The translations under genes were made by a program, and so were the position numbers. Below are positions 1 through 9,970 of a stretch of 64,000 nucleotides of DNA, piece by piece. Each line of letters starts with the position of its first letter. Positions within the stretch are counted from its first letter, which is position 1. Below the pieces are notes generated by a model that saw only the letters and a program-made list of their open reading frames with translations, was not told the DNA's origin and did no database searches. Source of the DNA: an uncultured Verrucomicrobiales bacterium (lineage in GTDB: Bacteria > Verrucomicrobiota > Verrucomicrobiia > Verrucomicrobiales > Akkermansiaceae); assembly GCA_949373085.1 (NCBI GenBank), contig CASICJ010000028.1, positions 1 through 64,000 of the forward strand. Direction: 5' to 3'.

Positions 1-1
1 T

Positions 2-1300
2 TACATCTATGCCAATCTTCTTGGGAACGAAGCCGGACGCGCCATTTACGATGGCGGAGGCCTCATCGCATCTGCCGGAAAGATTATTGCCGAAGGCCAA
101 CGCTTCTCCTTTAAAGAGACGACCCTTGTTCATAAGACCGTTGATATCGAGCGCAACCGACTCCTTCAGGCCCGAACTGTGAGCCGAAAAATCGACGTTC
201 AGGGACTTTCTGAAATTGAACTCCCTTTTGAGTGGCCAGAAGTTACGCGCCAGGATGGACAGGAACCTCTCCCGCCCATGTCGAAAAACGAAGAGTTTAC
301 ACGCGCTATGGCGCTCGCCTACTTCGACTATCTTCGCAAATCATGGTCGAATGGATTTGTAGTCTCCCTGAGTGGAGGAGCTGACTCAGCTGCTGTCTCG
401 TCCTTCGTTAAGATCATGGTCGATCTCGCCCTGAACGAACTTGGCGAAGAAGGAGTTCGAGAACGCCTCCCTCACCTTGATCTTCCTGAAAATCCTCAAG
501 ACTGGATGAAGATTCTTCTCTTCTGCGCTTACCAAGGCACAAAAAATTCTGGCGAGACAACCCGTAACGCCGCCCGCTCGGTGGCCAAGGCGCTGGGGTG
601 CGACTACGCCGAATGGGAGGTTGATAATCTCGTCGAGGGATATGAAAGTACGATTGAATCCGTACTCAAACGCCAGCTCAGCTGGCAAACCGATGACATC
701 GCACGCCAAAACATACAGGCCCGCGTCCGCGCGCCTGCCATTTGGATGATGGCTAACATTCGTAATGCGCTTCTTCTCGCCACTTCAAACCGCTCCGAGG
801 CTGCTGTCGGTTATGCCACCATGGATGGTGATACCTCGGGTGGACTCAGCCCAATCGCAGGAATCGATAAACACTACCTCCGCGAGTGGCTTCGCTTTAT
901 GGAATTAACCGGTCTCCCTGAAAGCCCTTCCATTGAGGCTCTCTCCCAAATCAACGTCCAGAACCCAACTGCCGAACTCCGCCCCAAGGACGCGAACCAA
1001 ACCGATGAAGATGACCTCATGCCTTATCAGGTTCTGGACACCTTGGAGCGCGCCGCCATCCGTGACAAAAAAGGGCCAAAGTCAGCGCTTCAAGTCATCC
1101 GCGCTACCTATCCCCAGCAAGAGGAAAAACAGCTCATCGACTGGACTAAAAAATTCTACCAGCTCTGGTGTCGCAATCAGTGGAAGCGCGAACGCTACGC
1201 GGTCGCGTTTCACGTGGATGATCAAAATCTCGACCCCAAGTCTTGGTGCCGCTTCCCTGTTCTTTCGGCCGGTTTCCGCGAAGAGCTATCTCAACTTTAA
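2..1300 (+). CDS. nadE: Glutamine-dependent NAD(+) synthetase, 5'-truncated by window edge
   Basis: Frame 2 is open from base 2 (YIYANLLGNEAGRAIYDGGGLIAS...), before the listed GTG at 179. Contains the PP-loop SLSGGADSAA and downstream NAD-synthase sequence LLLATSNRSEAAVGYATMDGDTSGGLSPIAGIDK. Confidence 0.93.
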   Translation, partial: YIYANLLGNEAGRAIYDGGGLIASAGKIIAEGQRFSFKETTLVHKTVDIERNRLLQARTVSRKIDVQGLSEIELPFEWPEVTRQDGQEPLPPMSKNEEFTRAMALAYFDYLRKSWSNGFVVSLSGGADSAAVSSFVKIMVDLALNELGEEGVRERLPHLDLPENPQDWMKILLFCAYQGTKNSGETTRNAARSVAKALGCDYAEWEVDNLVEGYESTIESVLKRQLSWQTDDIARQNIQARVRAPAIWMMANIRNALLLATSNRSEAAVGYATMDGDTSGGLSPIAGIDKHYLREWLRFMELTGLPESPSIEALSQINVQNPTAELRPKDANQTDEDDLMPYQVLDTLERAAIRDKKGPKSALQVIRATYPQQEEKQLIDWTKKFYQLWCRNQWKRERYAVAFHVDDQNLDPKSWCRFPVLSAGFREELSQL

Positions 1301-1577
1301 TCATATTTTCTGCCTGAGCTAGTAAACCCATGGGTCTTCAGCTGGGTCGATTTTTGAAAAGGCGCGGCGGCAGAAAACTGATAATTTTTAGACGACCTCG
1401 GGATGATGAGCCGCCCCGATCATCAGCGATAAAATCAGTAACGAGTTTGAGGCTCTAACAGGCTGATGGCCAGAAGGTGAGACGATCCACGACTATTTCC
1501 AATCAAACCGGCCATTAGAATGGCTTCTCATCGCTCCAATTCGTTGATCTTCCTCAAAATTAATATATTTTTTCAAG

Positions 1578-4268
1578 ATGCGAAGCTTCGCGACCAACAT
1601 CCGATTACTGCTGCTTCTGGCGCCGGTTGTCGCAAGTCTTCCATTTGCTTGGAAAGCCATGGAAACGCGCTCTGAAGCACAGGCTATTCAAGCACCACTC
1701 TCTGGGCACCGCGGCGCTGAGAGTCTCCGCTGGAAGGAGCACCTGCACAACCATCCATCTCTCGCACCCTATTCCGAAGTTCTACTCAAACTGTCCCATA
1801 GGCTCCCCCTCGATAAATTTACCTCGCTTTCACCCAACGTGCAGCAGCGGCTGGCAGCCTTCATAGCAGATCGCCTCGATCCGAATAGCCCTGTCATGAC
1901 TTTATGCTGGGCTCCTGGAATCTCCAAAGAGGCGATCATGGCTTTTCATATTGCCGAGGAGATGGCCGCCCAAGAAACAGCCTTCGAGGAAATGCTCCCC
2001 GAAGTCATGGCATCTGAAGGTGATCCAATCATTGATCTCGCAACCCAATTTGATGATGGCGACCGGTGGCGCAGAACCGCCACCTTCAATTCATTTTTTG
2101 AGAGAGCGGAACAAGGCCTGCCAACCACTTTACTCTGGGGGTTCATGAAAGACGGCACGAGAATCGAGGGCTTTAATGGCGAACCCACTTCGGGCAGTGA
2201 CCTAATCGCTTTTCTCGACGAAATTTATGACGTAGACGGTGGCAGCGATGATCTTACAAACCGTCCTTGGTTTTCAGTCTTCCAGGGGGCCTTCGATAAT
2301 ATTGCCAGCTTAACCGGAATCACTTACGTCTATGAGCCCAACGACGACAGAGCCCGCCTCAGCAATTTCTCCCGTCCCTCAGGTCGTGTTGGTCTTCGCG
2401 CAGACATCCGCATTGGCGGGCACTACATTGACGGCGATTCTGGATCTAACACCCTTGCCTATAATTTTGCTCCCGAATCCGGAGGGGACATGATCATAGA
2501 TACTGGTAATACTTCATTCTTCGGAAAAACGACCTTGGACTCTATTAATCTTCGTAATGTGGTCGAGCACGAACATTGCCATGGACTTGGTCTCAGTCAC
2601 ATCTGTCCCATCAATGAAACCAAACTGATGGAGCCATTCATCTCGCGACGTTTCCGGGGACTCCAGCTTGATGACATCTTCTCACTCAATCGACTCTATG
2701 GAGACTTTTACGAAAAGGTGCATCGCGACCGTGACAACGACTCCCCTGAAAATGCCACTGTTCTTCCAATTATTTCTGGTGAGACCTTTAAACGGGAATC
2801 TCTTAGTATTGATGACAACTCCGATATAGATATCTATCAACTTGAAAATCTCCCAGCTGGAACGCCAATCACAGTGAAGGTCACCCCAGTCGCAACTCCG
2901 CCTGGTTTTGTTGAAGGTCCGCAAAATTCCGATGGCAGTTGTTCAGCCGGATCAAACTTTGATTTCACCAATATTCATGATCTTGAGATTAAAATCATTG
3001 CCTCGGACGGTCGCACTATTCTTTCACAGGCGAATGACCAACCGATTGGTATGTCCGAAGAAATCATCGCCTTTGAACTACCCTCTACGAGCGACTACTA
3101 CATCCACGTTGCCGGGGACACAGCAAACAACACCCAGCTCTACACTCTGGAGGTCGACTTAAGCAGCCCACCTAGCCCACCTTCCAAATTTATAGCCAAT
3201 GTCAATTCCGCCGGCCAAGTTTCCCTGAACTGGAGGGACACCAGCGAAAATGAAACCGGATTTGAAATTGAGCGTAAATTGGAAACCGAGGGGGAGTGGG
3301 AAACCTACGCAAATATCGAATCCGGCATTGAATCTTTCCAAGATCCCAACCCAATTACCGGCATCAATTTATTCTACAGGGTGATTGCAACTGGGACGGA
3401 TTTAAACTCTGAACCCTCAAACGAGTCCACGATCATGATCATAGACCCGTCCGCACAAATCTATCGCTACGACTTTGGGACGACTACCAGCCCAACCGCC
3501 CCTGATCACACCCGGATTTCCCCCCTAACCCGCGGCCATGCCAATTGGTCTGGCGCGGTGCTCGCACGCGACCGCGAGGACGCGGACCTGGCTAATCGGG
3601 ATTTCGTCATTTCGCCCAACTCAGCGACCTGGAGCCATCTTATTGAAAATGGCCAATGGGAGGTTTCAGTCCGCCAAGGTGACAAGACCCGTCCTCGCGA
3701 TAATCTTGTAGTCATAGCTGAGGGGGGCCTTCAGAAAGAAAATATTAATGCCGCCGCAAATGGATTCGTTGAAACGACCTTCGTTATCGAAGTGGCCGAC
3801 GGCACCCTTGATCTTACCTTTGATGACCTTGGAGGAGAAAACAATCGCTGGGTCGTCAATCGTATTTCCTTAAACCGCAAGTCTCACTACGAAGCTTGGG
3901 CAACTTCTCAGGGGATTCCTAAAATCCTAAATTCTCCTGATCAAGATCCTGATGCTGACGGGATTCCAAATATTCAGGAATTCTTCTTCGGCCTCCCGCC
4001 CCTCCAAAAGGGGCCCGGCATTCACATCAAGAGTTCCATTTCAGAAGACGGTCTTCAGACCATCGTTAGCTTTGAAAAAAACCCGGTGGCGTCTATAGAA
4101 AGCGTGATCTTCGAAATGAGTGAGGATCTTGTTTCCTGGGTGTCTTTCATTCCTTCACCTGAAAACATCACGCTCAGAACTGTGGGAGATCTCGAAAGAG
4201 TCACTCTCCGGATGCCCGGGATTTATGAGAATGCTTATATCAGGCTGGGCTTGAATGTTCCCGACTAA
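1578..4268 (+). CDS. Secreted matrixin-like zinc metalloprotease with a fibronectin-III-like region
   Basis: 896 aa, N-terminal hydrophobic segment, metzincin zinc motif HEHCHGLGLSH (about 2568-2600) followed by a Met-containing segment (KLMEPF); FN3-like PPSPPSKFIANVNSAGQVSLNWRDTSENETGFEIERK. Confidence 0.8.
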   Translation: MRSFATNIRLLLLLAPVVASLPFAWKAMETRSEAQAIQAPLSGHRGAESLRWKEHLHNHPSLAPYSEVLLKLSHRLPLDKFTSLSPNVQQRLAAFIADRLDPNSPVMTLCWAPGISKEAIMAFHIAEEMAAQETAFEEMLPEVMASEGDPIIDLATQFDDGDRWRRTATFNSFFERAEQGLPTTLLWGFMKDGTRIEGFNGEPTSGSDLIAFLDEIYDVDGGSDDLTNRPWFSVFQGAFDNIASLTGITYVYEPNDDRARLSNFSRPSGRVGLRADIRIGGHYIDGDSGSNTLAYNFAPESGGDMIIDTGNTSFFGKTTLDSINLRNVVEHEHCHGLGLSHICPINETKLMEPFISRRFRGLQLDDIFSLNRLYGDFYEKVHRDRDNDSPENATVLPIISGETFKRESLSIDDNSDIDIYQLENLPAGTPITVKVTPVATPPGFVEGPQNSDGSCSAGSNFDFTNIHDLEIKIIASDGRTILSQANDQPIGMSEEIIAFELPSTSDYYIHVAGDTANNTQLYTLEVDLSSPPSPPSKFIANVNSAGQVSLNWRDTSENETGFEIERKLETEGEWETYANIESGIESFQDPNPITGINLFYRVIATGTDLNSEPSNESTIMIIDPSAQIYRYDFGTTTSPTAPDHTRISPLTRGHANWSGAVLARDREDADLANRDFVISPNSATWSHLIENGQWEVSVRQGDKTRPRDNLVVIAEGGLQKENINAAANGFVETTFVIEVADGTLDLTFDDLGGENNRWVVNRISLNRKSHYEAWATSQGIPKILNSPDQDPDADGIPNIQEFFFGLPPLQKGPGIHIKSSISEDGLQTIVSFEKNPVASIESVIFEMSEDLVSWVSFIPSPENITLRTVGDLERVTLRMPGIYENAYIRLGLNVPD

Positions 4269-4428
4269 AGCCCGATTGGCTTCCACACCCGGTGACTCAG
4301 GACTCTTTGGTCCTTTGCCGATGAAACCTTTTACTTAGGAAAAATAGTGTTTTCCTTTGGAGGAGAAGACTGAAACCAGAGGGGACGGGAAGGCTAGGAG
4401 CTCATAAGATCTTATCCAGCCCAGGCAC

Positions 4429-4464
4429 AAAAAAACCCTGAACGCTATCAGCGATCAGGGTTTG
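4429..4464 (-). terminator. Rho-independent terminator for the minus-strand PEP-CTERM remnant
   Basis: Minus strand reads AAACCCTGATCGCTGATAGCGTTCAGGGTTTTTTT: stem AACCCTGA/TCAGGGTT followed by a T tract. Confidence 0.8.
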
Positions 4465-4483
4465 ATAAAATAGTGAACGAGGA

Positions 4484-4537
4484 CTATCGCTTGCGGCGAG
4501 CGCCGAGAGTCAAGAGACCAAGACCAGCAAGGAACAG
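4484..4537 (-). pseudogene. Orphan C-terminal PEP-CTERM sorting tail (LFLAGLGLLTLGARRKR*); rest of gene absent
   Basis: The minus strand encodes a hydrophobic helix plus ARRKR-stop, typical of PEP-CTERM C-termini. It sits directly upstream of the minus-strand terminator, and no matching minus-strand ORF body lies beyond about 4540. Confidence 0.75.
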
Positions 4538-6431
4538 ACCCGAATAATGCGGATACCGATGGAGACTTTCTTGGGGACTCCGTGGAAATTCTGAGTGGAC
4601 GTGACCCAACAGTCGCGACGGTTATCGGTCCTGTCGCAGGCGTTCTTTTGGCTAACTTCGACGGTAATCAGGTAAATTACGACGAACTAGCTGTCCGAAC
4701 ACCGGGTTTCCTCGCCCAGCAGATTGTTGATAATGGTCCAACTGGCAGCTACTACCACCTCCTCGATGGTGGAGAGGGTGACGCAGGAAACTATCTTTCA
4801 TTCGACGCGCCTTCCGATACTACTGGATGGCAAACAGTTCAATTTTCTATGGACTATCGCGCTGACCGGGTATCCGCCGATGGTTGGCATATTGCCTTCC
4901 TTGACATCCCAACTCATGGCCCTACGGGCACGGTTCGAGCTGGTGCAGGTGGATTTGGAGATGTTGAGGAACGCGGATTGTATTCCAACTCAATCGGTGT
5001 TGGTTTTCGGACCTTTAATGGTCCGAACGCAACCGTTAATTACAGTGGCAATCAAAGTGGCGACGTAAGCTACGAACAACAATCAGGCGATTGGGGTTCG
5101 GTGGAAGTCAACTTGCAGAAAACTGATTCTGGGGATGTTCTCCTGAATGCGACGCTCTTCCCAGAGCTCGGCTTCTTGGAACTGGCCAACAAGTCTTCAA
5201 TAATTATTTACTTGAAGATGTTGCCCTTGAAGAATTTCGCGTTCAACTTGGTGGGCGAACTGGAGGTGCATCCATGGACCTCGACGTCGACAACTTGGTC
5301 CTTAATGTTTTCAAATCCGGTGAAGGTGATTCTGATGGCGATGGCCTTGCTGACCTTTGGGAAAAGAAGTTTGATTTGTCGATAGATGATGACGGATCAG
5401 TCGATCCAAAAAATGGCCCCGATGGCGATCCGGATGGAGATGGACTGACAAACCTCCAGGAGATCACTCTTGGAACTAGCCCAGTAGATGACGACTCCGA
5501 TAATGATGGCGCTAAGGATGGAGTTGAGGATGGCGGAGGAACCTTCGTTAGCCTCTCTAAGACAGGAACTAGCCCTATCAATCCAGACACTGACGACGAT
5601 GGCCTCCTCGATGGTGCCGAGAATCCGTTGCTTGATTTCGTAGACGCTGACCAACCTGGGACAGATCCAAACAACCCTGACTCTGACGGTGATGGTTTCA
5701 AAGACGGCATCGAAATCGCAGCCGGTAGTGATCCCACTTCTGGTGACGTTGTTACAGTGGGGGGCGACGGAGTCATCGCAAACTTCGATCTCACAGGTGA
5801 AAAGTATGCTGAAGAAGCACTCCGCAACGCTCCGATCGTAGGGCTCCAAGCCCAAGAAGGAGATTCCGATAGAAACTTCTACCAACTTCTAGAAACCGTT
5901 GGTAGCGCTGGAAACTATATCTCATTTGAATCAAGTGAAGACTACACCGGTTGGGAAAGCTTCTCATTCCAAATGGACTATCTTTCTACTGAAATGCAGG
6001 CTGATGGGTTCGGAATCAACTTCCTGGACACCGAAGTCCATGGTGCATCTGGTGCTGTTCAGGTTCTTTCTGAGGAAGAAAATGCATTGCTCGATAATTC
6101 CTTCGGGGTTGGCTTTAAGACCTTCCAATCCACTGAAGCTTCCATCACGTGGAATGGCATTGATGTCAGTGGAAGGATTCCTTTCACCCTAACCAACGAT
6201 AAATGGGCTTCTATTGGCATTGACGTTGATAGAGATCCAATCACGAAAACTGCGCTTGTCGATGTGACTGTTTACGACGCCCCGGACCGTCAAGGACTTG
6301 CTGAAGAGGTCTACACTGACTTCGAGGTTGAGGGCATGACTCTTGAGGACTTCCGAGTCCAACTTGAGGGCCGCACCGGTGGTGCGTCCATGAATTTTTC
6401 GATCGATAACCTCAAACTGATTGTCGATGGC
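4531..6431 (+). repeat. Two diverged copies of a TSP3 plus lectin-like unit
   Basis: Unit 1 GTDPNNADTDGDF...LLANFDGNQ...EEFRVQLGGRTGGASMDLDVDNL; unit 2 GTDPNNPDSDGDG...VIANFDLTG...EDFRVQLEGRTGGASMNFSIDNL. Confidence 0.8.
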
Positions 6432-6704
6432 AGCGGAGGAGGAAACTCCGGAATCGTCATTAACTCGGTTACAAGAGAGGTTGTGAATGGAAGTGTCTCG
6501 GTGACAATTACGTGGAACTCCCGTGAAGGGCAGACCTACTCAGTTCTTGCGAGTGAAGACCTCGCACTAGGCGATCTCACGCTTTGGGACGAGCTTGATG
6601 ATGGTGTCCAGGCCGCCGTTGGCGCAGATGTGACATCATTCACCGAAAGCGGTCTCCCACTTGATACCAAGACAAGATTCTACATCGTGCGGATTCCTGA
6701 ATAG
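4531..6704 (+). pseudogene. 5'-truncated, frameshifted protein with TSP3-type (DxDxDG) repeats and two lectin/LamG-like domains
   Basis: Frame 1 reads GTDPNNADTDGDFLGDSVEI... with no plausible start or signal peptide (in-frame stop at 4471). Frame 1 then switches to frame 0 near 5160: frame 0 upstream of ORF 5274 reads RARLLGTGQQVFNNYLLEDVALEEFRVQLGGRTGGASMDLDVDNL, homologous to the second copy EEVYTDFEVEGMTLEDFRVQLEGRTGGASMNFSIDNL. Confidence 0.8.
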
Positions 6705-6741
6705 GACCCAGCACTCTGGTTTCCGGTCAGAGCGTTTTTCG

Positions 6742-6780
6742 GGGGGTGACTGCCTGCAGGCAGTCACCCCCTTCTTTTTT
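6742..6780 (+). terminator. Strong rho-independent terminator
   Basis: Perfect 30-nt inverted repeat GGGGGTGACTGCCTG|CAGGCAGTCACCCCC followed by TTCTTTTTT, just after the stop at 6704. Confidence 0.9.
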
Positions 6781-6953
6781 GTAGGTCCTGCCAAAATCGG
6801 CCGAACGCACTGCTGACAGGCAGTGCAAGACATCATCTTCCCCATCCAAGTTTAGAGGGAAAATGGAAGCCCCCCACAACGAAGCTAGGATTTTGAACTT
6901 GAGGTCGCAACTTGGCGAAAAATCCGTTAAAGCCGCCATTCAAACAATTTATC

Positions 6954-9900
6954 ATGCGGTCATCACTTGCTCTCCTCCTCACTTTCTTTCTCCTTCCGAT
7001 ATCTGTTTTCGCAGAAGAACCAGCGAAAGTAGATCCTCCTAAAAAAGAGACGCCTAAGAAAAAGCGGAAACAAAAATCTCCCGTCAAACCCGCCGACTAC
7101 GCTCAATGGGAGCGGCTTGATCCGGGAAATCGCCAATTTTCTCCGAACGGAAAATGGTTGGTCTACGGGGTCACCCGTGTCGATGAAGAGAGAACCTTGC
7201 GACTTCATCGCCTTACGGGAAAAAAAATGCCCGAGGTGGAGAGCTTCCAATATGGCACGCGCCCTATCTTTTCAAATAACAGCGCATGGCTCGCCGTCAC
7301 TATCGGCAAATCACCAGCAGAGGCTAAAAAAGAACCAAAAGAAAAATTACCCGGCGCAACCACCCACCTCCGAAATCTCGCCAGCAAGGAAACCATCATA
7401 TTCAAAAATGTCAGCGCATTCCACTTCAGCGATGACAGCCGATTTGCCGCGATTGAAGTTAATGGAAAATCACCCAGAAAAGCCCTCGTCGTTCGCAATC
7501 TCTCTGATAAGAGCAACACCACCTTCGGCAATGTCACCCAACATGCTTGGAGCGATCAAGGCTCTCACCTAGCAATGGTCATCGACTCTCCCAGCATTAG
7601 CAACTCACTTCAGGTCTTCTCGCCCAAGATCGGAACGCTGCGTACGCTTGACTCAAGCGAGCTGGAATACAAATCCCTCCAGTGGCGCAAAGACTCGCTC
7701 GATCTAGCCGTAATGCGTGAAAAAAAGCACGCCGAGAAAGAAGACATCTCGCACACTCTCCTCGCATGGAAGGAAGTCGCTCAAAAGAAAACCAAAAAGC
7801 TCGTCTATGATCACACCAAAGACAAAAACTTCTCAGCAGAAATGTTCCTCCCAGTCGGTAAAATCAGCTGGTCAGAGGATGGTGCGGCCCTTTACTGCGA
7901 TTTGAAGAAGTGGGAGAAAAAACCGAAAACACCAAAACCCAAGGCTGCTTCAGAGCCAGAGAAAGAAGAAGGGGAAAAGGAAGACTCTGAAAAAGAACCA
8001 CAGCCCAAAAAAGAGGACGAAAAAGAAACTATAGAAAAGAAAGCTCCTGAAAAAAAGCCAGCGCCAAAAAAAGAGGAAGAGACTAAAGGGAAAACGCTCC
8101 GTGATACCCTTCAGGAGAAATCAAACGTCGAAGTCTGGCATACCAAAGACGCTGAAATCATGCCCCTGCAAAAGAAGCAGGCTTCGTCCCAAAAAAACCC
8201 AAGCCGAAAAGCAATGTGGTGGCTAGGTGAAGAATCAATGGTGCAGCTCGGAAACGACTTAACAGAAAAAATCGGGATCACCCGAAAAGGAAACCGAGCC
8301 ATTGGCATCGATCGCACCCCTCACAAAGAAACCGCGATGTTCGGGCCTCGTCTGCAAGACGTTTACAAAATCGACACCAAAACTGGTGAGCGGGAGAAAA
8401 TTCTCGAAGGCCTCAAATATGTCCTATCAACAAGTCCCAACGGTCGACACCTCCTCTTCATGCGTAACGGGCAACTTTGGGCTTACGATCTCGAAACGAA
8501 CCAAGACCTTCATCTTAGCAAAGACCTTGATACCCATTTTTCTGACGAAGAAGACGATACTCTCGCCGTTGAAAAACGTCCATATAGCCAAGGGATTTGG
8601 CTCAAGGATTCCTCCGCCTTCCTGATGTACGATCGCTACGACCTCTGGCTCATTTCTCCGGATGGCTCGTCCACTACCAGAATAACAAATGGTCGCAAAG
8701 ATCGTATCCGCCATCGCCTCTCGCAAGCCAACTTCTTAAAAGACAACGAGGGTTTCCTTGAACCTGATCAAGCTCTCTATCTGGCCCTCTATGGTGATCG
8801 CACCAAGAAGTCAGGATACGGAAAACTGGATGCCATTCGCTCAAAAGAACCCGTTGAGGTTTTAGTTTGGGAAGACAAAATGATTAGCTCGCTGACCCGT
8901 GCTAAAAATGCTGACCGCTACCTTCTTACTATCGAAAGCGGCAATGATTCACCGGACATTTACGTCTCAGGCCCAAATCTTGCCCGGCGAAAGCAGATCT
9001 CTAAAACCAACTTATTCCAAAACCAATACTACTGGGGACAGACCGAATTAATCGATTTCGAAAATAAGAACGGAGTCAAACTCCAGGGGTCCCTGCGCTA
9101 CCCGGCCAACTACCGTGAAGGAAAAAAATACCCCATGGTCGTTTATATCTACGAGAAACGATCCCAAGGGCTCCATAAATACGAAGTCCCAAGCGAAAAG
9201 CATCCCTACAATCCCGCCGTTTTTTCCGCTGAAGGATACTTCGTTTTCCAACCTGATATCGTTTATCGCCCCCAGGAACCCGGGATCTCAGCCCTTGAGT
9301 GCGTCGTCCCGGCAGTCGAACAAGTCCTCAAAACCGGAATGGTTGATGAAAATAAAATTGGTCTGGTCGGCCACTCATGGGGCGCTTACCAAACTGCTTT
9401 CATCGTGACTCGAAGCGATCTTTTCGCCGCGGGCGTCGCAGGCGCTCCACTCACCAACATGATGAGTATGTCGGTGAGCGTGTATTGGAATTCTGGTCAG
9501 ACCAATGCCGCCATTTTCACCCAATCACAAGGCCGCATGGACAAACCTTTTTGGCAAGCCCCTGAAAACTATATTCGGAACTCCCCTATCCACGGACTCG
9601 ATAACCTAAACACCCCACTTCTCATCGCATTCGGTGATAAAGATGGGGCCGTAGATTGGGGCCAGGGAGTCCAAATGTACAACGCCGCCCGCTGGGCCGG
9701 GAAAGAAAACCTCGTCATGCTAGTCTACCCGGGCGAAAATCACAGCCTTCGAAAGGAAGAGAATATGGTCGACTACCACTATCGTATTCGGGAGTGGTTC
9801 GACACCCATGTCAAAGGCCAAGAGGCCCCAAAGTGGATCACCGAAGGAAAATCATTCCTCGAAAGACAAAAAGAAAAAGAAGACCAGAAAGACAAACCTC

Positions 9901-9968
9901 AATCCAAAACCAAACCGGCTGCCAAACCAAAGAAAGAAGAGTCTCCAAAGAAAGGAAAGGCGAAATAA
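6954..9968 (+). CDS. Secreted S9-family (prolyl oligopeptidase-like) peptidase with a Lys/Glu/Pro-rich insert
   Basis: Signal peptide MRSSLALLLTFFLLPISVFAEE from ATG 6954 (listed ORF begins at an upstream TTG). C-terminal alpha/beta hydrolase with GHSWGAY nucleophile elbow, GDKDGAVDW and GENHSL. Confidence 0.88.
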   Translation: MRSSLALLLTFFLLPISVFAEEPAKVDPPKKETPKKKRKQKSPVKPADYAQWERLDPGNRQFSPNGKWLVYGVTRVDEERTLRLHRLTGKKMPEVESFQYGTRPIFSNNSAWLAVTIGKSPAEAKKEPKEKLPGATTHLRNLASKETIIFKNVSAFHFSDDSRFAAIEVNGKSPRKALVVRNLSDKSNTTFGNVTQHAWSDQGSHLAMVIDSPSISNSLQVFSPKIGTLRTLDSSELEYKSLQWRKDSLDLAVMREKKHAEKEDISHTLLAWKEVAQKKTKKLVYDHTKDKNFSAEMFLPVGKISWSEDGAALYCDLKKWEKKPKTPKPKAASEPEKEEGEKEDSEKEPQPKKEDEKETIEKKAPEKKPAPKKEEETKGKTLRDTLQEKSNVEVWHTKDAEIMPLQKKQASSQKNPSRKAMWWLGEESMVQLGNDLTEKIGITRKGNRAIGIDRTPHKETAMFGPRLQDVYKIDTKTGEREKILEGLKYVLSTSPNGRHLLFMRNGQLWAYDLETNQDLHLSKDLDTHFSDEEDDTLAVEKRPYSQGIWLKDSSAFLMYDRYDLWLISPDGSSTTRITNGRKDRIRHRLSQANFLKDNEGFLEPDQALYLALYGDRTKKSGYGKLDAIRSKEPVEVLVWEDKMISSLTRAKNADRYLLTIESGNDSPDIYVSGPNLARRKQISKTNLFQNQYYWGQTELIDFENKNGVKLQGSLRYPANYREGKKYPMVVYIYEKRSQGLHKYEVPSEKHPYNPAVFSAEGYFVFQPDIVYRPQEPGISALECVVPAVEQVLKTGMVDENKIGLVGHSWGAYQTAFIVTRSDLFAAGVAGAPLTNMMSMSVSVYWNSGQTNAAIFTQSQGRMDKPFWQAPENYIRNSPIHGLDNLNTPLLIAFGDKDGAVDWGQGVQMYNAARWAGKENLVMLVYPGENHSLRKEENMVDYHYRIREWFDTHVKGQEAPKWITEGKSFLERQKEKEDQKDKPQSKTKPAAKPKKEESPKKGKAK

Positions 9969-9970
9969 TT

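Noticed and set aside
5243-5827. 194-aa minus-strand Ser/Pro-rich ORF
   Set aside because: Mirror of the Asp/Gly-rich TSP3 repeats on the plus strand; compositional artefact.
9656-9970. Listed 105-aa N-terminal extension of the SDR
   Set aside because: Overlaps the end of the S9 peptidase gene in another frame; the SDR fold begins at ATG 9971.
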